Below are positions 1-11,610 of a stretch of 64,000 nucleotides of DNA, piece after piece. Both the position numbers and the translations under genes were made by a program. This stretch comes from Tiliqua scincoides (Eukaryota > Chordata > Lepidosauria > Squamata > Scincidae): assembly GCF_035046505.1 (NCBI RefSeq), contig NC_089822.1, forward strand, positions 4,625,931 through 4,689,930. Direction: 5' to 3'. The notes below the pieces were generated by a model. It was not told the origin of the DNA, made no database searches, and saw only the letters and a list, made by a program, of their open reading frames with translations. Position 1 is the first letter of the stretch, and each line of letters begins with the position of its first letter.

Positions 1-680
1 ATGTAGCCTGCTGAAGAAAAAAAAAAAGAATCTAATTATTTATTTAGGTTTCTGTCTAGGATCGAAGAGAAAACAAATGAGGAGGCTTCCAGCTGGTGAG
101 AGGGGGAAAAAATCATAGTAAATAAAAATCTATTTACCTTTCTAACAACTTGCAATAAATTATGAATGTAGAAGTGTCAAAATCTGCAGCAAAGATATGC
201 ACCAATCTTATTTAATCCTCTCACGTGGGGCTGGAGTTTTCCTTTGGAAAATATATTCTGGAACAGAGGCCAGCCTGGCACTTGAAATCCCTACTAAGCA
301 ATGACTGGGGTTAGAACACATAGGCCACTGGTCTTGCTGTAGCTTGCGGTGAGTGGGTGGGTATGTATTTATGATGTGCTGCACACAGGGTGGCAAGATT
401 TATGAATGATCTATTATTGGCTTTTAAATTTTAATGCTTTATAGTCTATTATTGATTATATATTGTATTCATTATGATACTTTTTTGTGAGTTCTTTTTA
501 GAAAGGTGGGCTATCTATTTCTTCAACAAACAAATAAAAAAAGAGGACACACACTTCAATCTCCTCTATCCGTTTTCTTCCTTAGCCCTCCATGCTCCGG
601 TTAAGTTAAACACTTATAGAAGCTGCAGTCCTGTGAAACTTTCCTGGGCCTAAGACCCACTGAATACAATAGGACTAAGA
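1..680. other. Intergenic, AT-rich, nothing recognised
   Basis: No exon, RNA gene or named repeat recognised. A short A-rich run near 530-545 precedes TC-rich sequence. Only short chance reading frames. Confidence 0.6.
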
Positions 681-1248
681 GCCCAATCCAATGCCTGTCT
701 ACTCAGAAGTAAGTTCCATTTTAATTGATGAAGCTTACTCCCTAGCTTGTATGCACTGCTGAAACAGAGACGCCTGCGTTGGCTCGGTCATGTCATGAGA
801 ATGGATGATGGCCGGATCCCAAAGGATCTCCTCTATGGAGAACTCGTGCAAGGAAAGCGCCCTACAGGTAGACCACAGCTGCGATACAAGGACATCTGCA
901 AGAGGGATCTGAAGGCCTTAGGAGTGGACCTCAACAAGTGGGAAACCCTGGCCTCTGAGCGGCCCGCTTGGAGGCAGGCTGTGCAGCATGGCCTTTCCCA
1001 GTTTGAAGAGACACTTGGCCAACAGTCTGAGGCAAAGAGGCAAAGAAGGAAGGCCCATAGCCAGGGAGACAGACCAGGGACAGACTGCACTTGCTCCCAG
1101 TGTGGAAGGGATTGTCACTCCCGAATTGGCCTTTTCAGCCACACTAGACGCTGTTCCAAAACCACCTTTCAGAGCGCGATACCATAGTCTTTCGAGACTG
1201 AAGGTTGCCAACAACAACTCCCAGGTAAGTGTGGATAGGATTGCAGCC
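681..1248. repeat. Palindromic CCAATCC...GGATTG MITE split by a LINE insertion
   Basis: The left half (681-740, GCCCAATCCAATGCCTG then CTCAGAAGTAAG) and right half (1221-1248, CAGGTAAGTGTGGATAGGA) are imperfect inverted copies. This roughly 100-bp foldback family recurs at 7203-7260, 28202-28285, 36686-36787 and 46519-46606. A 5'-truncated LINE sits in the middle, flanked by a direct ACTCCC. Confidence 0.65.
741..1216 (+). mobile_element. RTE-like LINE, 5'-truncated 3' end (copy a)
   Basis: The 3' 475 bp of a LINE. The frame 747-1187 encodes the C-terminal part of the reverse-transcriptase polyprotein: RLRWLGHVMRMDDGRIPKD, GRPQLRYKDICKRDLKALG, and a terminal CSQCGRDCHSRIGLFSHTRR zinc-finger-like motif. 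It ends at a TAG inside the hairpin tail, followed by (CAA)n. Clade (RTE, or the Ingi/Vingi group) is not settled by eye. Confidence 0.8.
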
Positions 1249-1521
1249 TTACTTACATGACTCTCTAATCAAATGGAGGAAATTAACTCCGGAAATTGGA
1301 GATACAGCCAAGAAGATCAAGAGCCCCAGGAAGTTGCAGAACCCTGGTCTGTATGGCACTGACCTTAACCTATTTCTGCCCAGCCCACAAGGGTACACAT
1401 TTGATCCCTGTTGCATATATGCAACGTTGAGCAGAAATGGCTTAAGCAAGCTGGGGCAATCCAGGAGCGGTAGCATAGCTACAGGGGGGTCTGCGTGGGA
1501 AGTATCACAGGTGCTGCAGTG

Positions 1522-2035
1522 CAGTGGTGCAGCTAGGTCATTTGACACCCGGGGCCCATACATTTTTTGTCACCCCATAATTAATTAATTTTTCAAGCGA
1601 TGTCATGGCTGGAAGTGACACCATCAAGCAAATTAAAATAAATAATTATAAATAAAGAAAAGAAAAATAAATAATTAAATATGGGGAGGCCAGCCCTGTT
1701 CCACCAAGTGAATTTCTCTGTAGTCTGCCTGCAATAACACCCCCCCCCCAAAAAAAAAAAAAATCAGTTAGATTTTTCAGCCCTACCAGTGCCCAGTTCA
1801 ATTTAAGTTCTTATATTTCAAGCATATCTCTATCAGGACCCACCAAGCTTTACAAGTCTAGACTAGGAAACATTCACCTTACCAGTTGAAGCTTTTGCTT
1901 TATTCTTTTTTATTGGGAGGGGGGCTGCCATCACTACCCAGAATGCATCTGACTGTGAGTGGGAGGGGCCACTTACCTGACTCATTGACCACCTACAGCA
2001 CTTACTGTTTTACAACCCCAATAGCTACGCTACTG
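1522..2035. mobile_element. hAT-like non-autonomous DNA transposon
   Basis: Ends are CAGTGGTGCAGCTAGG and an imperfect inverse AATAGCTACGCTACTG. The interior is non-coding, with poly-C/poly-A and AT-rich tracts. The flanking 8 bp do not match well, so the target duplication is unclear. Confidence 0.5.
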
Positions 2036-2609
2036 TAAAGGAGAAATCGGTCAATATATCAGGGCCAAACCATTTACTTTTGCTGAACAGGGAAGGGAAA
2101 GCTAAAAAAGAACTGCAAAGTCAGGAAATCTACAAGATACTTTATTTATTACTTTATTTATTTTTAAGAGCTTTCTAAAACGCAACGCAGGATCTCATCT
2201 CCCAAGCCGCGTGAACTAAAGTAGCCTTTTAAATATATATTTAAAATAATTGATTGACACGCCAAGGTAATACTTTTTAAATTCCTCCAATTAAACAAAG
2301 CAAATTTAATTTTAAGTTTAATTAAAAGGAAATTTAATTAGAAAGAAGATTAAATTTTAATTAAATTCCTTCAAAATCCTTATCCATGCCTCTGCTGCTA
2401 ATATTTCTCTCGGAACCAAATCCCTTCTTAATATTCTTAAATTCTATTCTGGTAAACTTCTCCTTTATATTTAAATCATATCTGCCTAGCTGAATGTACT
2501 CTCTACTGTGGAAAGAGGAGAGAAAATCATTACCCCTTTTAAAAGGAGTGAGGAGTGTGACTGATCAGGAGCAACTTGCAAGAAACTTATATGTGCAAAA
2601 TTGGGAGCA
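2036..2609. other. Intergenic AT-rich stretch
   Basis: Mostly TTTAATTAAA-type sequence (2210-2370). No gene or clear element seen. Confidence 0.5.
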
Positions 2610-2614
2610 CCTGA

Positions 2615-2700
2615 ATATAAGAGTGTTGCTGGATCAGACCCAAGGTCCACCTAGTCCATCATCCTGCTTCCAAGAGTGGCCAACCAGAGGAGTAGCAAAT
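2615..2700 (-). mobile_element. Old CR1 3' end fragment
   Basis: GTTGCTGGATCAGACCCAAG followed by CACCTAGTCCATCATCCTG is the reverse complement of the standard CR1 tail (…GGACTAGGTGGACCTTGGGTCTGATCC…). Diverged. Confidence 0.6.
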
Positions 2701-2934
2701 AGGGTGTGAAGGCAACAGCCCTCCCTACTCGTCACCAGTATTGAGAGAATCAACCACCGTTCTAGATATCCCATTTAGCTGGAATGAAGATGTTTTGCCG
2801 GTGAATACTCAGTTACAGAAGACTGGGACAGCCTGGAGTTCTATACACTTTTAGCAGAACTGGAAGAGATGAGTTCATTGAACTGAAGGCCTGTCCATCC
2901 ATGACGGCAACTGACAGCCCAATCCCGAGCTGCC

Positions 2935-3466
2935 CAGCTCATGGGATTGCTGCAGTGCCAAAAATGGCTGCCGCTGTATCCTGCATGAAGCGGGCAGTCC
3001 ACGGCGGCTCCTCAGGGGAAGGGAAATTTACTCCCCTTCCCCTGGGTAAGGGAAGTAGCCCCATAATGGGGCTGCTCAATTCTGCAGCAACTCTTGAGCT
3101 GGCGCACAATCAAGGAGTCCTGTATTGGGCCACACAGGGCTCAGGGTCCAGTTCTGCTGGTACCAGAGCTCTGCTTGTCCCGCCCCACTCCCGCCCTGCT
3201 CCCTCCCCACCATGCCTCCTCCCCGCCTTCTCCCCACCCTCTACCCAACTCCCTCACCTCAGAATGCCTTTTCACCTCCTCCACCCCACCCCCACTCACC
3301 TTTCTGCTGCCTGGCAGTTTGGGGGAACCACTCGATAGCAGAACGCAAGCTTGGCATTGGAGCTGGCCGAGCATGGGCTCACAGTAGGTTAGCTCAGGCA
3401 CTGATCCCACGATAAGGCAGTGTGTGCTAGCAGTGAGCCAGTGTGCACAGAGCAGGGCGGGGCCCT
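2935..3466. repeat. GC-rich foldback repeat with CCCAATCC-type end
   Basis: Begins CAGCCCAATCCCGAGCTGCC; the family is seen at full length at 16651-17328 and 49850-50385. It carries AAAATGGCTGCC (2961-2972, YY1-like) and a long pyrimidine-rich CCCCTCCCC interior. Non-coding. Confidence 0.6.
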
Positions 3467-5590
3467 GAAGCTGTCACCTCAGGCAGCAAATTGGTAGGAC
3501 TGTGCCCATCTCTGTCCACCTACTTGTCTCCATTCTCCTCCTCCTCCTCTCTGGATTGGAAAAGGGGCAGCGGAAATGAGAAGGGGAAAAGAGTGCCAAG
3601 TTCAAACACTGTTCGTTAGGAAGAGTAGAGGTTGGCACTTCATTGGGTAAGGGGGGCAGTATTTGGTGTGCCACTTCAGGAGCCAGGAGGTCTTGAACTG
3701 GCAGTTTGCACCCACAGTTCTTACCAGACTGCTGAGTACATTGTGGTTTCCACAATCCACTCCTGGCCACCACATGGCCTGGCACATCCAGCAGGACATT
3801 TCTAAGTTATTCTATGCCTGTGCTCTGAGGCCTCTAGCTAAAGACTGGAAGATGTCACTGAACAATCCTCACACTGGAGGCCTCTGCGCATGGGGCAGAT
3901 AAGGCTTGGAAAGGCCTGGGAAGTACTCCAGGCTATACTGTCCCTCACTTCACATGCTGTCTTATAACTGGATCAGAAACTACCAGAATGTAGCATTTTG
4001 GAAATCATTCCACCTTATCTGGGACCCTGGCATTTCAAAAGTTTGATGGACTCTAGGAAGCTGGTAGGTTCTCCTAGGAAGATGCCCTCGCCTGCCACCA
4101 AGGACTTTGCCGCATGGAGCACAGACTCAGCTTTTCTTTGAAAATAATCTTTGGATGCCTTACCATGGCCCATCCTCGAGGTTTGGATCTCGTCTTTGGG
4201 CACTACCCACACAGAATCTGCTTGCTGGCATGATGCTTTGTTTGTGTGCGAAGTGCCCCATGCTGCTTTTTGGCTGCTGTTTATATCACCCTCAAGTCAC
4301 CATTTTTCACCTGATTGGTGGACCTTGGGATTAGAGTAAAAAATGAAATGGATCCCACAAACCAGAAGTTGACCGATCCTTGCCACAGGGTCCCAATGGA
4401 CCAACCTGATTACTGAGATCTTGGAGTCCCTGCTGTGCTTCCTCCATCTTTTGAGATGAGGCAGATGATAACCCAAAATATGACGCTCTCAACTGGGGCA
4501 CTTCAGCTTTGGACTTTGCTTCCTGAGGCACCAACTCTGGTGCTTGGCAAATAACTTCTGAGTGCGTCCAGACCTGTTTGTTCTGGTGGTGTTGCAGTCT
4601 TCATTTTCTCTGGCTCTGAGTTCCTGCTGCTGCTGCTACTTTATGCTGTTTTGGTGAGACTTTGATTGTGGTCTTTGTGAGTTGCTCTGCAAGGCAATGA
4701 GCCGAAGACGTGAATATAAATCTTCTTAACTATGTAACAAAGGAATTAGGCCTGAAACCAGCACCATAAGACAAACTTCTCATCCTTTCTATCAACACAG
4801 TAGGATGTTTCTGTCTGTTCTACCAGCTACAGGTCATTGCTTATTGAAGGGAGGGAGAACCCTCACTGATGCGCTGGAGGTCATGTGGGTTACTCCTGGA
4901 CACGGGTCTTTCTTTGAAGTTGTTTTTCCGCCTCCTTTCTCACCTGGAGGTCATGGGCTCCCTCCTGCCGGGCTCGCAGCTCACCTTTGATCCCGCTCCC
5001 TCCCTCCCACCTTACCTCCAGCTAGTCAACAGCACCTGACCTCTCTCCTCGCCAGCTGTCAACTTGCTTTCACTCCGTGATGCTAACACCATCGCAGAAC
5101 CCTGACCCCGATGCCAGTTCTGAATGCCAGAATGGCAGCCTTGATGTTTGCTTCCCTCCCTCAAAGATAAACACCAGCTGAGTGACAAAAATTCATACAT
5201 ATTGATTCTCTGTTGCCAGGGGTGGCTACAAAGTACATGCTGCTTGGATTGATGGATAGCAGACGACAAGGGTATTTACATTTCTCAGTCCTTCCAGGCA
5301 GGGTCCTGAAGCGGAGACAGAGAGGAGCTGATAGCGCCTACAGCGAACAATCTTCTATTGGCGGCCATCAAAGCCCAGATAGATTTGCATAATGTAGACT
5401 TTAATCATTGGTTAAATGTGGCATTTCCAATACATTCTTAGTGGCGGGGGGGGGGGGGAGGGAGGACTCAAAGGCATCTGGATATTTGTCATTTTCAAAG
5501 AATGATTTCGCCCTTCTCACAATGCGATCAACCTCCAGAGATGGAGAGCAGCTACAAAACATTTCTAATCAGGCCGCTCAGATCTGCCGG
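3467..5590. other. Intergenic, no gene recognised
   Basis: Mixed-composition sequence with chance reading frames only. The part at about 5335-5570 (AGATTTGCATAATGTAGAC, TTTAATCATTGG) is repeat-free and looks like a possible conserved element; a G-run lies at 5445-5458. Confidence 0.5.
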
Positions 5591-5842
5591 CAGTGGTGTA
5601 GCTAGAGGGGGTGCAAAGCACTAAGTTTTGCTGGTGCATGAATGTGCCACACAACCAGCTGCTCCCCTCCCCTTCAGAGCTATTCCAGGCGGTAGAAGCC
5701 AAACAAAGGCATTTGCCTCTGTTTTGCTCCCCCACCCACCCAGAAGGAGGGAGGGAGGGAGAGAGAAGGAGGGGCTGTTTGCATGGTGTGTTCATGCACC
5801 AGCAAAACTTAGTGCTTTGCAACCCCTCTAGCTACACCACTG
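5591..5842. mobile_element. hAT-type foldback MITE, CAGTGGTGTAGCTAG family (copy 1)
   Basis: 252 bp. The two arms are near-perfect inverses (GGGGTGCAAAGCACTAAGTT on the left, AACTTAGTGCTTTGCAACCC on the right). 8-bp flanks TCTGCCGG / TCTGTAGG fit a hAT target duplication. Confidence 0.8.
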
Positions 5843-6069
5843 TCTGTAGGCATTACCTGTCCCAGGCTAGCAATACATTGTTACTGAGGGTACTCTGGTG
5901 CACGTGCAGAGCTCTTCCACTAGAGCTTCTACCTCCTACTTGTTGAATGGGAAAATAAGTCATGCTTGTTGCCTGGGACACTCTTTCTGTGGTTTAGGGC
6001 TTGACATTGGGGTTGGTTCCACGCCCAGTGAGCATGCTCCAGTCTTATGGCATGAGCTGAGAACTTCTT

Positions 6070-6202
6070 GGCAAACTTCCGTCTCAAAAGACTATGGTAT
6101 CGCGCTCTGAATGGTGGTTCTGGAACAGCGTCTAGTGAGGCTGAAAAGGCTGATTTGGGAGTGACAATCCCTTCCACACCGGGAGCAAGTGCAGTCTGTC
6201 CC
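6070..6202 (-). mobile_element. RTE-like LINE 3' end (copy b), diverged
   Basis: Reverse complement of the LINE tail and zinc-finger coding end (6071-6202). The tail hairpin is mutated (AGTCTTTTGAGACG), so this copy looks older than the others. Confidence 0.7.
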
Positions 6203-7560
6203 AGCTCTTTCATCTGAGCTGAGAACAAGGAAGGTCAAAATCCCACATACTTTAGGGAAAAATCCAAAGGCTGTTTTTTTGTTTTTTTTTAGAGCACCCC
6301 TCCCCTTCAGTGAAGTTGACTGAGTTAGGAGAAACCTTGCCTCTCCTCTGCATTTCAGAAAATTCCATGAAGGACCTCATCTTGCTTTTCAGTCAATTTA
6401 AAGGATCCTTGGAGCTTCCTGACTTAGGGTAAACAAAGCCACTCGTGGCACAAAAGAAGTGCCTTCAAGCTTGGCTTCCTTCACCAACCTCTTTGTAAAT
6501 TCACTCAGGAGTTGTTCGTGAATTAAGTCACCAACCTGACAAGTAATCAAGGAACCCTCTGAAGGGTATAAGGCAGAAGAGATGCCCATCTTGAACCAGG
6601 GAAGGACCATCAAGGACCGTCATGACTCAGCAGAATGGTTCTAGATGAGCTCATCCCAGAAAAACCCCTATCTCCCTATGGGCATTTTGCTTGCAAAAAG
6701 CTGGATCACAGACCCCTCATCTTCGCTGGTTGCTTGCTTGCCGTCGCCTGTTTAGTTGCTATGCACTTGTTTGTAGCATGGACTTATTTTCTGAGCCAAT
6801 CCAACATTTGAAAATCTATCAATCACCTACCCAAATATCCACTTCCAGAAAGACAGTGCCCATCCCCAAGCCCTCCCCCTTCCCTTTCAAGAAAAGTAGC
6901 GTGTCTTGTGCAGCAGGGGTGGTGGTCTGCCCAAGAAAGAGGGAAGAAGGGAACTCTGGTCTCTTGGACAGAAGGGACAAGATCTCCCTTCTTCCCTCAG
7001 TCAAACCACACCACTGCCACTACTGCTCTGGACAGGTCCATTTTGTTCAGGGGAAGAGGTGGCTATGGCCTTTCCCATGAATATCAACATGGGAAAATGA
7101 TATTTCGATATTGGGAAAATGATATATTCAATATTCTGCATTCCTTTCCAAAAGAGCTCCCTGTGTATAACTACACAGAGATGTCTAGACTGGAGTGATT
7201 CTAGAGCAACCCAATCCTATGCATGTTTCCCAACAGTAAATCCCACTGAATTCTTCTTGCAAAAAATCTGGGATGAGATGACCTTATGAGGTGCAGTGCT
7301 CTGAAGCATGTGTGCATATTCCAGCTGGTGTAAGGCAGAATTAGTTCTGACTTAACTCTAATGAGGTCCAGAGCTTGCTTGAACTCATTCTTGGTAACTT
7401 CAACAGTGGGAATTCTGCACAGGGAAAAGTAGACCATACAAGACTGATATCAGTCCAGCCCCAGCTCTTGTAACCATGTGAGGCTGCAATTCTATGAACC
7501 TTTACTTGAGAATCTGTGTTATCTTACACACTTCCCCCCCCCCCCCCAACATCTCAGTCA
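6203..7560. other. Intergenic, no gene recognised
   Basis: Contains a decayed half of the palindromic CCAATCC MITE near 7203-7260 and a C-run at 7531-7548. Nothing else recognised. Confidence 0.45.
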
Positions 7561-7860
7561 GGCATGCTGAGCTCTTAGTGGAATGCAAATGTATTTAAAC
7601 AGAATTGATTAAATAGTAGATGATCATTAATCAACAAACAGCATCTTAACTGGCAGACCTATGTGGAATTCATGTCTCACCAGACTTGTTAAAAACAACT
7701 GCAGATTTTTACCTGCTTTGGGCATGATTCAGCCAAAATTAAACACCTGAAGTTTAATCATTGATAGTGAAGCATCTCCTTAATTTCCCATTAGAATCAA
7801 TTAGATGCATTTTAGATCCATTAGAAGTTAGAAGGGGTTAACTTTCTGGATATAGCTATT
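7561..7860. promoter_or_regulatory. Candidate conserved non-coding element
   Basis: Repeat-free, AT-rich block with an octamer-like ATGCAAATG (7585-7593) and several homeodomain-type ATTA/TAAT cores (ATTGATTAAATAG, AGAATCAATTAGATG). It reads like a vertebrate enhancer-type element, but I have no alignment. Confidence 0.3.
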
Positions 7861-8280
7861 GCACAACTATCAATCTTTTAAACCATATTTTGAACAAAAA
7901 TATTCCAAAAAGTGTTTTAAAAGTCAAGATTGAAAGCAGAGGGGATGATGTGGCTCCTTGTTCTTTCGTTCTTTCGTAGGCCTCTCCTACACGTAGGTAG
8001 CTGTGGCTGTGCATGCACTAGAGATGTGCAGGAACATTGCTGACACAGCATATGGACTGTATGGATGCTTTGGGGACACACATGCGCAAATATACACATG
8101 CACCCCAATATGTGGGTTTTCAGATGGTTGACCAGCAGTCATGGAGCACTTCCCCTTCCAGTAGCAGACAAAGGAAGGGCAGGTGGTAAATATGCTCAAT
8201 ATACTGAACAAAGACTTACTGAGGAGTTGGCAAACAGAGCTCCAATTTAAATGGTTCAGAGACAACTAACACCTACATAG

Positions 8281-8472
8281 GGCACAATCCTAACCCCTTA
8301 TGTCAGTGCTTTCCAGCACTGGCATAGCGGTGCCAATGGGACATGTGCTGCATCCTGCAGGTGGGTGTCTCTCACAGAGGCCTCCTCAAAGCCAGGGAAT
8401 GTTTGTTCCCTTACCTCAGAGCTGCATTGCCCTTATGTCAGTGCTGGAAATAAGGGGTGAGGATTGCGCCCA
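8281..8472. mobile_element. GGGCACAATCCTAACC foldback DNA element (copy 1)
   Basis: About 190 bp with inverted ends GGGCACAATCCTAACCCC and GGGGTGAGGATTGCGCCC. Sister copies are at 37174-37351 and 63001-63181. They share TGCTGCATCCTGCA and a CCTTACCTCAGAGCTGCATT core. Confidence 0.7.
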
Positions 8473-8699
8473 TAGTCATACAATGGTGTGTCATGTGGAC
8501 AATCATGATGGTGGAAGAGTTAAACCAGCAGCCTGACTGACTTTGGGGTGGGAAGAAAGAAGATGGATGGCCCTCTGAGGGAATTATGAGATAATCCAGC
8601 TGAAAGAACAAGAGACGCATGAAAAGCGAGACTTCTCGCAGGAGGGAACGGGGCTCCTGAATGAGGCGAGGCTGGAATGAAGAGATGGGACATTCAAAC

Positions 8700-8703
8700 T
8701 AAT

Positions 8704-8734
<31 letters not shown>

Positions 8735-9035
8735 GGTATTTATATACCGCCTTTCTTGGTCTTTATTCAAGACTTTATTCAAGGCGGTTTACATAGGCAG
8801 GCTTTATTAAATCCCTTATTAAATAGGGATTTTTACAGTTTCAAAGAAGGTTCTTTCTTTCAAGAACGACTACATTCAAGGTGTTTCATTCCAATCTGGC
8901 TTCACATTCTGGCCTCCATCCTCCCACGCTCAGAGCAGATGGAATAACTTGTCAGCTGCTTCAAGGTCGCACGGTGCCGGTGGCCTCGAACTGGCGACCT
9001 TGTGGATGTTATCCAGACCTCCTGCCCAAAGGATG
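8700..9035 (-). mobile_element. tRNA-derived SINE with (GTT)n tail
   Basis: Read on the minus strand, a B-box-like AGTTCGAGGCC (around 8985) is followed by a body, an AAGGCGGTATATAAATACC tail and a (GTT)n run (the (AAC)n at 8701-8733). The same AAAGGCGG-TATAAAT tail occurs at 13880, 30987, 40620 and 49430. Confidence 0.6.
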
Positions 9036-9388
9036 GCCCAAACTAGCCCAAAGGAGGGGACTAGACCTGTTCCTGGGGAGGGAGGATCTGGGGAAGGCAC
9101 CTCAGGTGGGAGAGCTATTGTGCTCCTTAAGACCAAAACAAACAAACAAACAAACAAAGGATTTGGGGGCTGAATGTCCCAGGATGGCTAAAATAAAGGT
9201 GTCTAGAAACTAGATTGGGGTGAGTCTCCTGATTTAAACAAAAGTCCTTAGGCTTGGCTTCCAATGACCCAAAGGTGTGGTTTCTATTCAAGGACTGCCC
9301 TTTAGGGGCTGGAGGTCTACTCAAGTTAAGGGAATATTTGTCCCCTTACCCAAGGATAAGCCGCAGCAGCTGCAATTAGTCAATGCCA

Positions 9389-9536
9389 GATGTAGGGGAG
9401 AGCACCAGGATGAGGTCTCTTGTTATCTGGTGTGCTCCCTGGGGCATTTGGTGGGCCGCTGTGAGATACAGGAAGCTGGACTAGATGGGCCTATGGCCTG
9501 ATCCAGTGGGGCTGTTCTTATGTTCTTATGTTCTTA
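9389..9536 (+). mobile_element. CR1 LINE 3' end
   Basis: Contains GGTCTCTTGTTATCTGGTG, GGGCCGCTGTGAGATACAG, GACTAGATGGGCCTATGGCC and the terminal CTTATGTTCTTATGTTCTT octamer repeats typical of CR1. Only the last 150 bp is present. Confidence 0.85.
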
Positions 9537-10295
9537 ACGTGCGATATCACTGGCGCAAGTCCAAGTTGATCTGTGTTAATAGAGCAGGGCCAAGGAAGGG
9601 ATAGGATATGGCATGCACCAGCACTACCAATCCCTTACCCAACAGGCTTGATCTGCCTACCCCATCGCAGCCCTCCCCTATCCCATTCCACCCCTCCCCG
9701 TCCTCCTCTGCGCCAGACTAACATGGTCTGATGGGCATCCTTGCGGCCGCCGACACCAGTGGGAATGCTCTGGCCTTCCTGCCAGCGCATCTACTAGAAG
9801 TGCTTTATAACATGGGAAAAACATGCAGGTATTTCCATCGATTGTACTTAGGCTGAGTTACAGGAAGGAGTGGGTACTAATAGGTTGTGTCAAAGACTTC
9901 ACATTTATGAGAGCCTAGATTTGAAACCATCAACACCTGGAAAAGGCCTTGCAGAAGAAGAAAAAGTCCACTAAATGGGAGAGCCTCCAATTTCACAGGA
10001 AGTTACCATTTTTCAAGTCTGTGTCACCACCGCAAAGTTTGCACCAGTTCCCCGAAGACCCATTTGCAGCACATGATTCGGCCTCCTCGGGAACCCACTC
10101 GCCATGTCTGCTGGCCTGACGAGCCATGCAATCAACCTCCTCGCTCATGAAGACAGATGTTGTAGCAGACCCGTGGCACGCCGTCATATATTCTTGCGAG
10201 GGGAAGGGAATATATACCATGACCTTCCTTGAAATATTGGATCTATTTACACGGGGGTTGTGTGGACCACATTAGTTATGAGTCGCCAAGGGAGG
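9537..10295. other. Intergenic, no gene recognised
   Basis: No gene or clear repeat identified. Confidence 0.45.
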
Positions 10296-10484
10296 GGGAA
10301 AACAGAGCCATGGGTAGATAGAGCAATCAGTGCATCCTACTGTAAATAGGTTGGAAATTTCTACGAAGGTCGCCCCATTTCTGATTTATGCTCTGGGTTC
10401 TTATGAAATAATGTTGACCAGGTAAGTGCTTTTTCATTCCCCCTTCCTCTTCTTCCCTTATCCCACACTTTCATGCACATAAGA
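10296..10484. repeat. Direct repeat, left copy (189 bp)
   Basis: Same as 11395-11583 with three visible differences (about 98% identity). The right junction leads directly into an 881-bp GC-rich insertion. Confidence 0.9.
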
Positions 10485-11365
10485 TTGTTTCCGCACTGTC
10501 CAATGAATACTCGAGACAACAGATATGGGAGAAAGGGCAACTTTATTTCATGTTACCAAGAGAAGCAGAGGCTGAGACCTGCAGCATCCGAGGCAGCAAA
10601 AGCCCCTGTGGTGCGGGGAGGGACCTCTGGGCGGTACCAGAAACCTCTGCCCCCAGGCGGGCATGCACTCGACTCCAAGTCGCGCCCCGCTGCTGGGATG
10701 GCGCGTCTCATCCATGTCTATCCCTTAAGGGGAAGGCAGCCGGACCGCAGACTGCGCCACCTCGAGCTGCTGAGCCTCTGAGGTGTGCCCCGCGGTCCCG
10801 GCCAGGGCCCCGTCTACATCCTCGTGCCGCCAAGCCCCTGAGGATTGAAATAGGGTTCTGCCCTGCCTATGCCGCCTGAAGGTGCATGCAAGTGGGAAAC
10901 TCCGGGGGGCTTACTCGCAAGAAAGCAAGTCCCCCTGCACTCCCGGGGCTTACTCCCAGGAAAGTGGGAAACTCCCCAGGGCTTACTCGTAAGAAAGCAA
11001 GTCCCCCGCACTCCCGGGGCTTACTCCCAGGAAAGTGTGCCTGGACTGCACCTGATCCTTCCTTGGGCAGAGCCTGTCCAAACCCCCATCCCCACCTTAC
11101 AGATCAAACACGCTGCACATGAGATCCATCGCAGGAGGCCTCCTCGGGAGTTGCACTGGTCCTAAGGTGGCTGGATGGGTCAGGTCCACTCTATTCCCGC
11201 GGTGCCCACGTGCACAAGGAGGAAGAGGGCTGGGTCTGTCCCCTTTCAAAGGTCCGTTGTGGCTGCCAGACCCCGCCCCCTTCACCTCCCCTTGGGGAGG
11301 GGCTGGACTCTCGTGTCCCGGCCAGGCAAAACAAACTCCGAACACCTCTTTAATTGGGTGATCGG
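10485..11365 (-). mobile_element. GC-rich insertion, LTR-like fossil (solo LTR candidate)
   Basis: 881 bp absent from the otherwise matching second copy of the flanks. On the minus strand an AATAAAGTTGCC polyadenylation-type signal (about 10538) lies some 60 bp before the TG/CA-like end, as in a retroviral LTR. A direct repeat of about 62 bp occurs inside (10908-10970 and 10970-11036). No coding remnant seen. Family and age not determined; it is young if the flank divergence dates it. Confidence 0.4.
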
Positions 11366-11610
11366 GAGAATGTTTCATCGCTATGTTATTCTGTGGGAAA
11401 ACAGAGCCATGGGTAGATAGAGCAATCAGTGCATCCTACTGTAAATAAGTTGGAAATTTCTATGAAGGTCGCCCCATTTCTGATTTATGCTCTGGGTTCT
11501 TATGAAATAATGTTGACCAGGTAAGTGCTTTTTCATTCCCCCTTCCTCTTCTTTCCTTATCCCACACTTTCATGCACATAAGAGAATGTTTCATCGCTAT
11601 GTTATTCTGT
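11366..11610. repeat. 29-bp element plus second 189-bp direct repeat copy
   Basis: The 29-bp GAGAATGTTTCATCGCTATG... segment occurs at 11366-11394 and 11582-11610, on either side of the second 189-bp copy (11395-11583). The order is repeat, insertion, 29-mer, repeat, 29-mer. Confidence 0.9.

Noticed and set aside
3094-3415. Overlapping proline-rich frames
   Set aside because: They arise from the CCCCTCCCC interior of a GC-rich repeat; the same occurs at 17007-17198 and 50097-50291.
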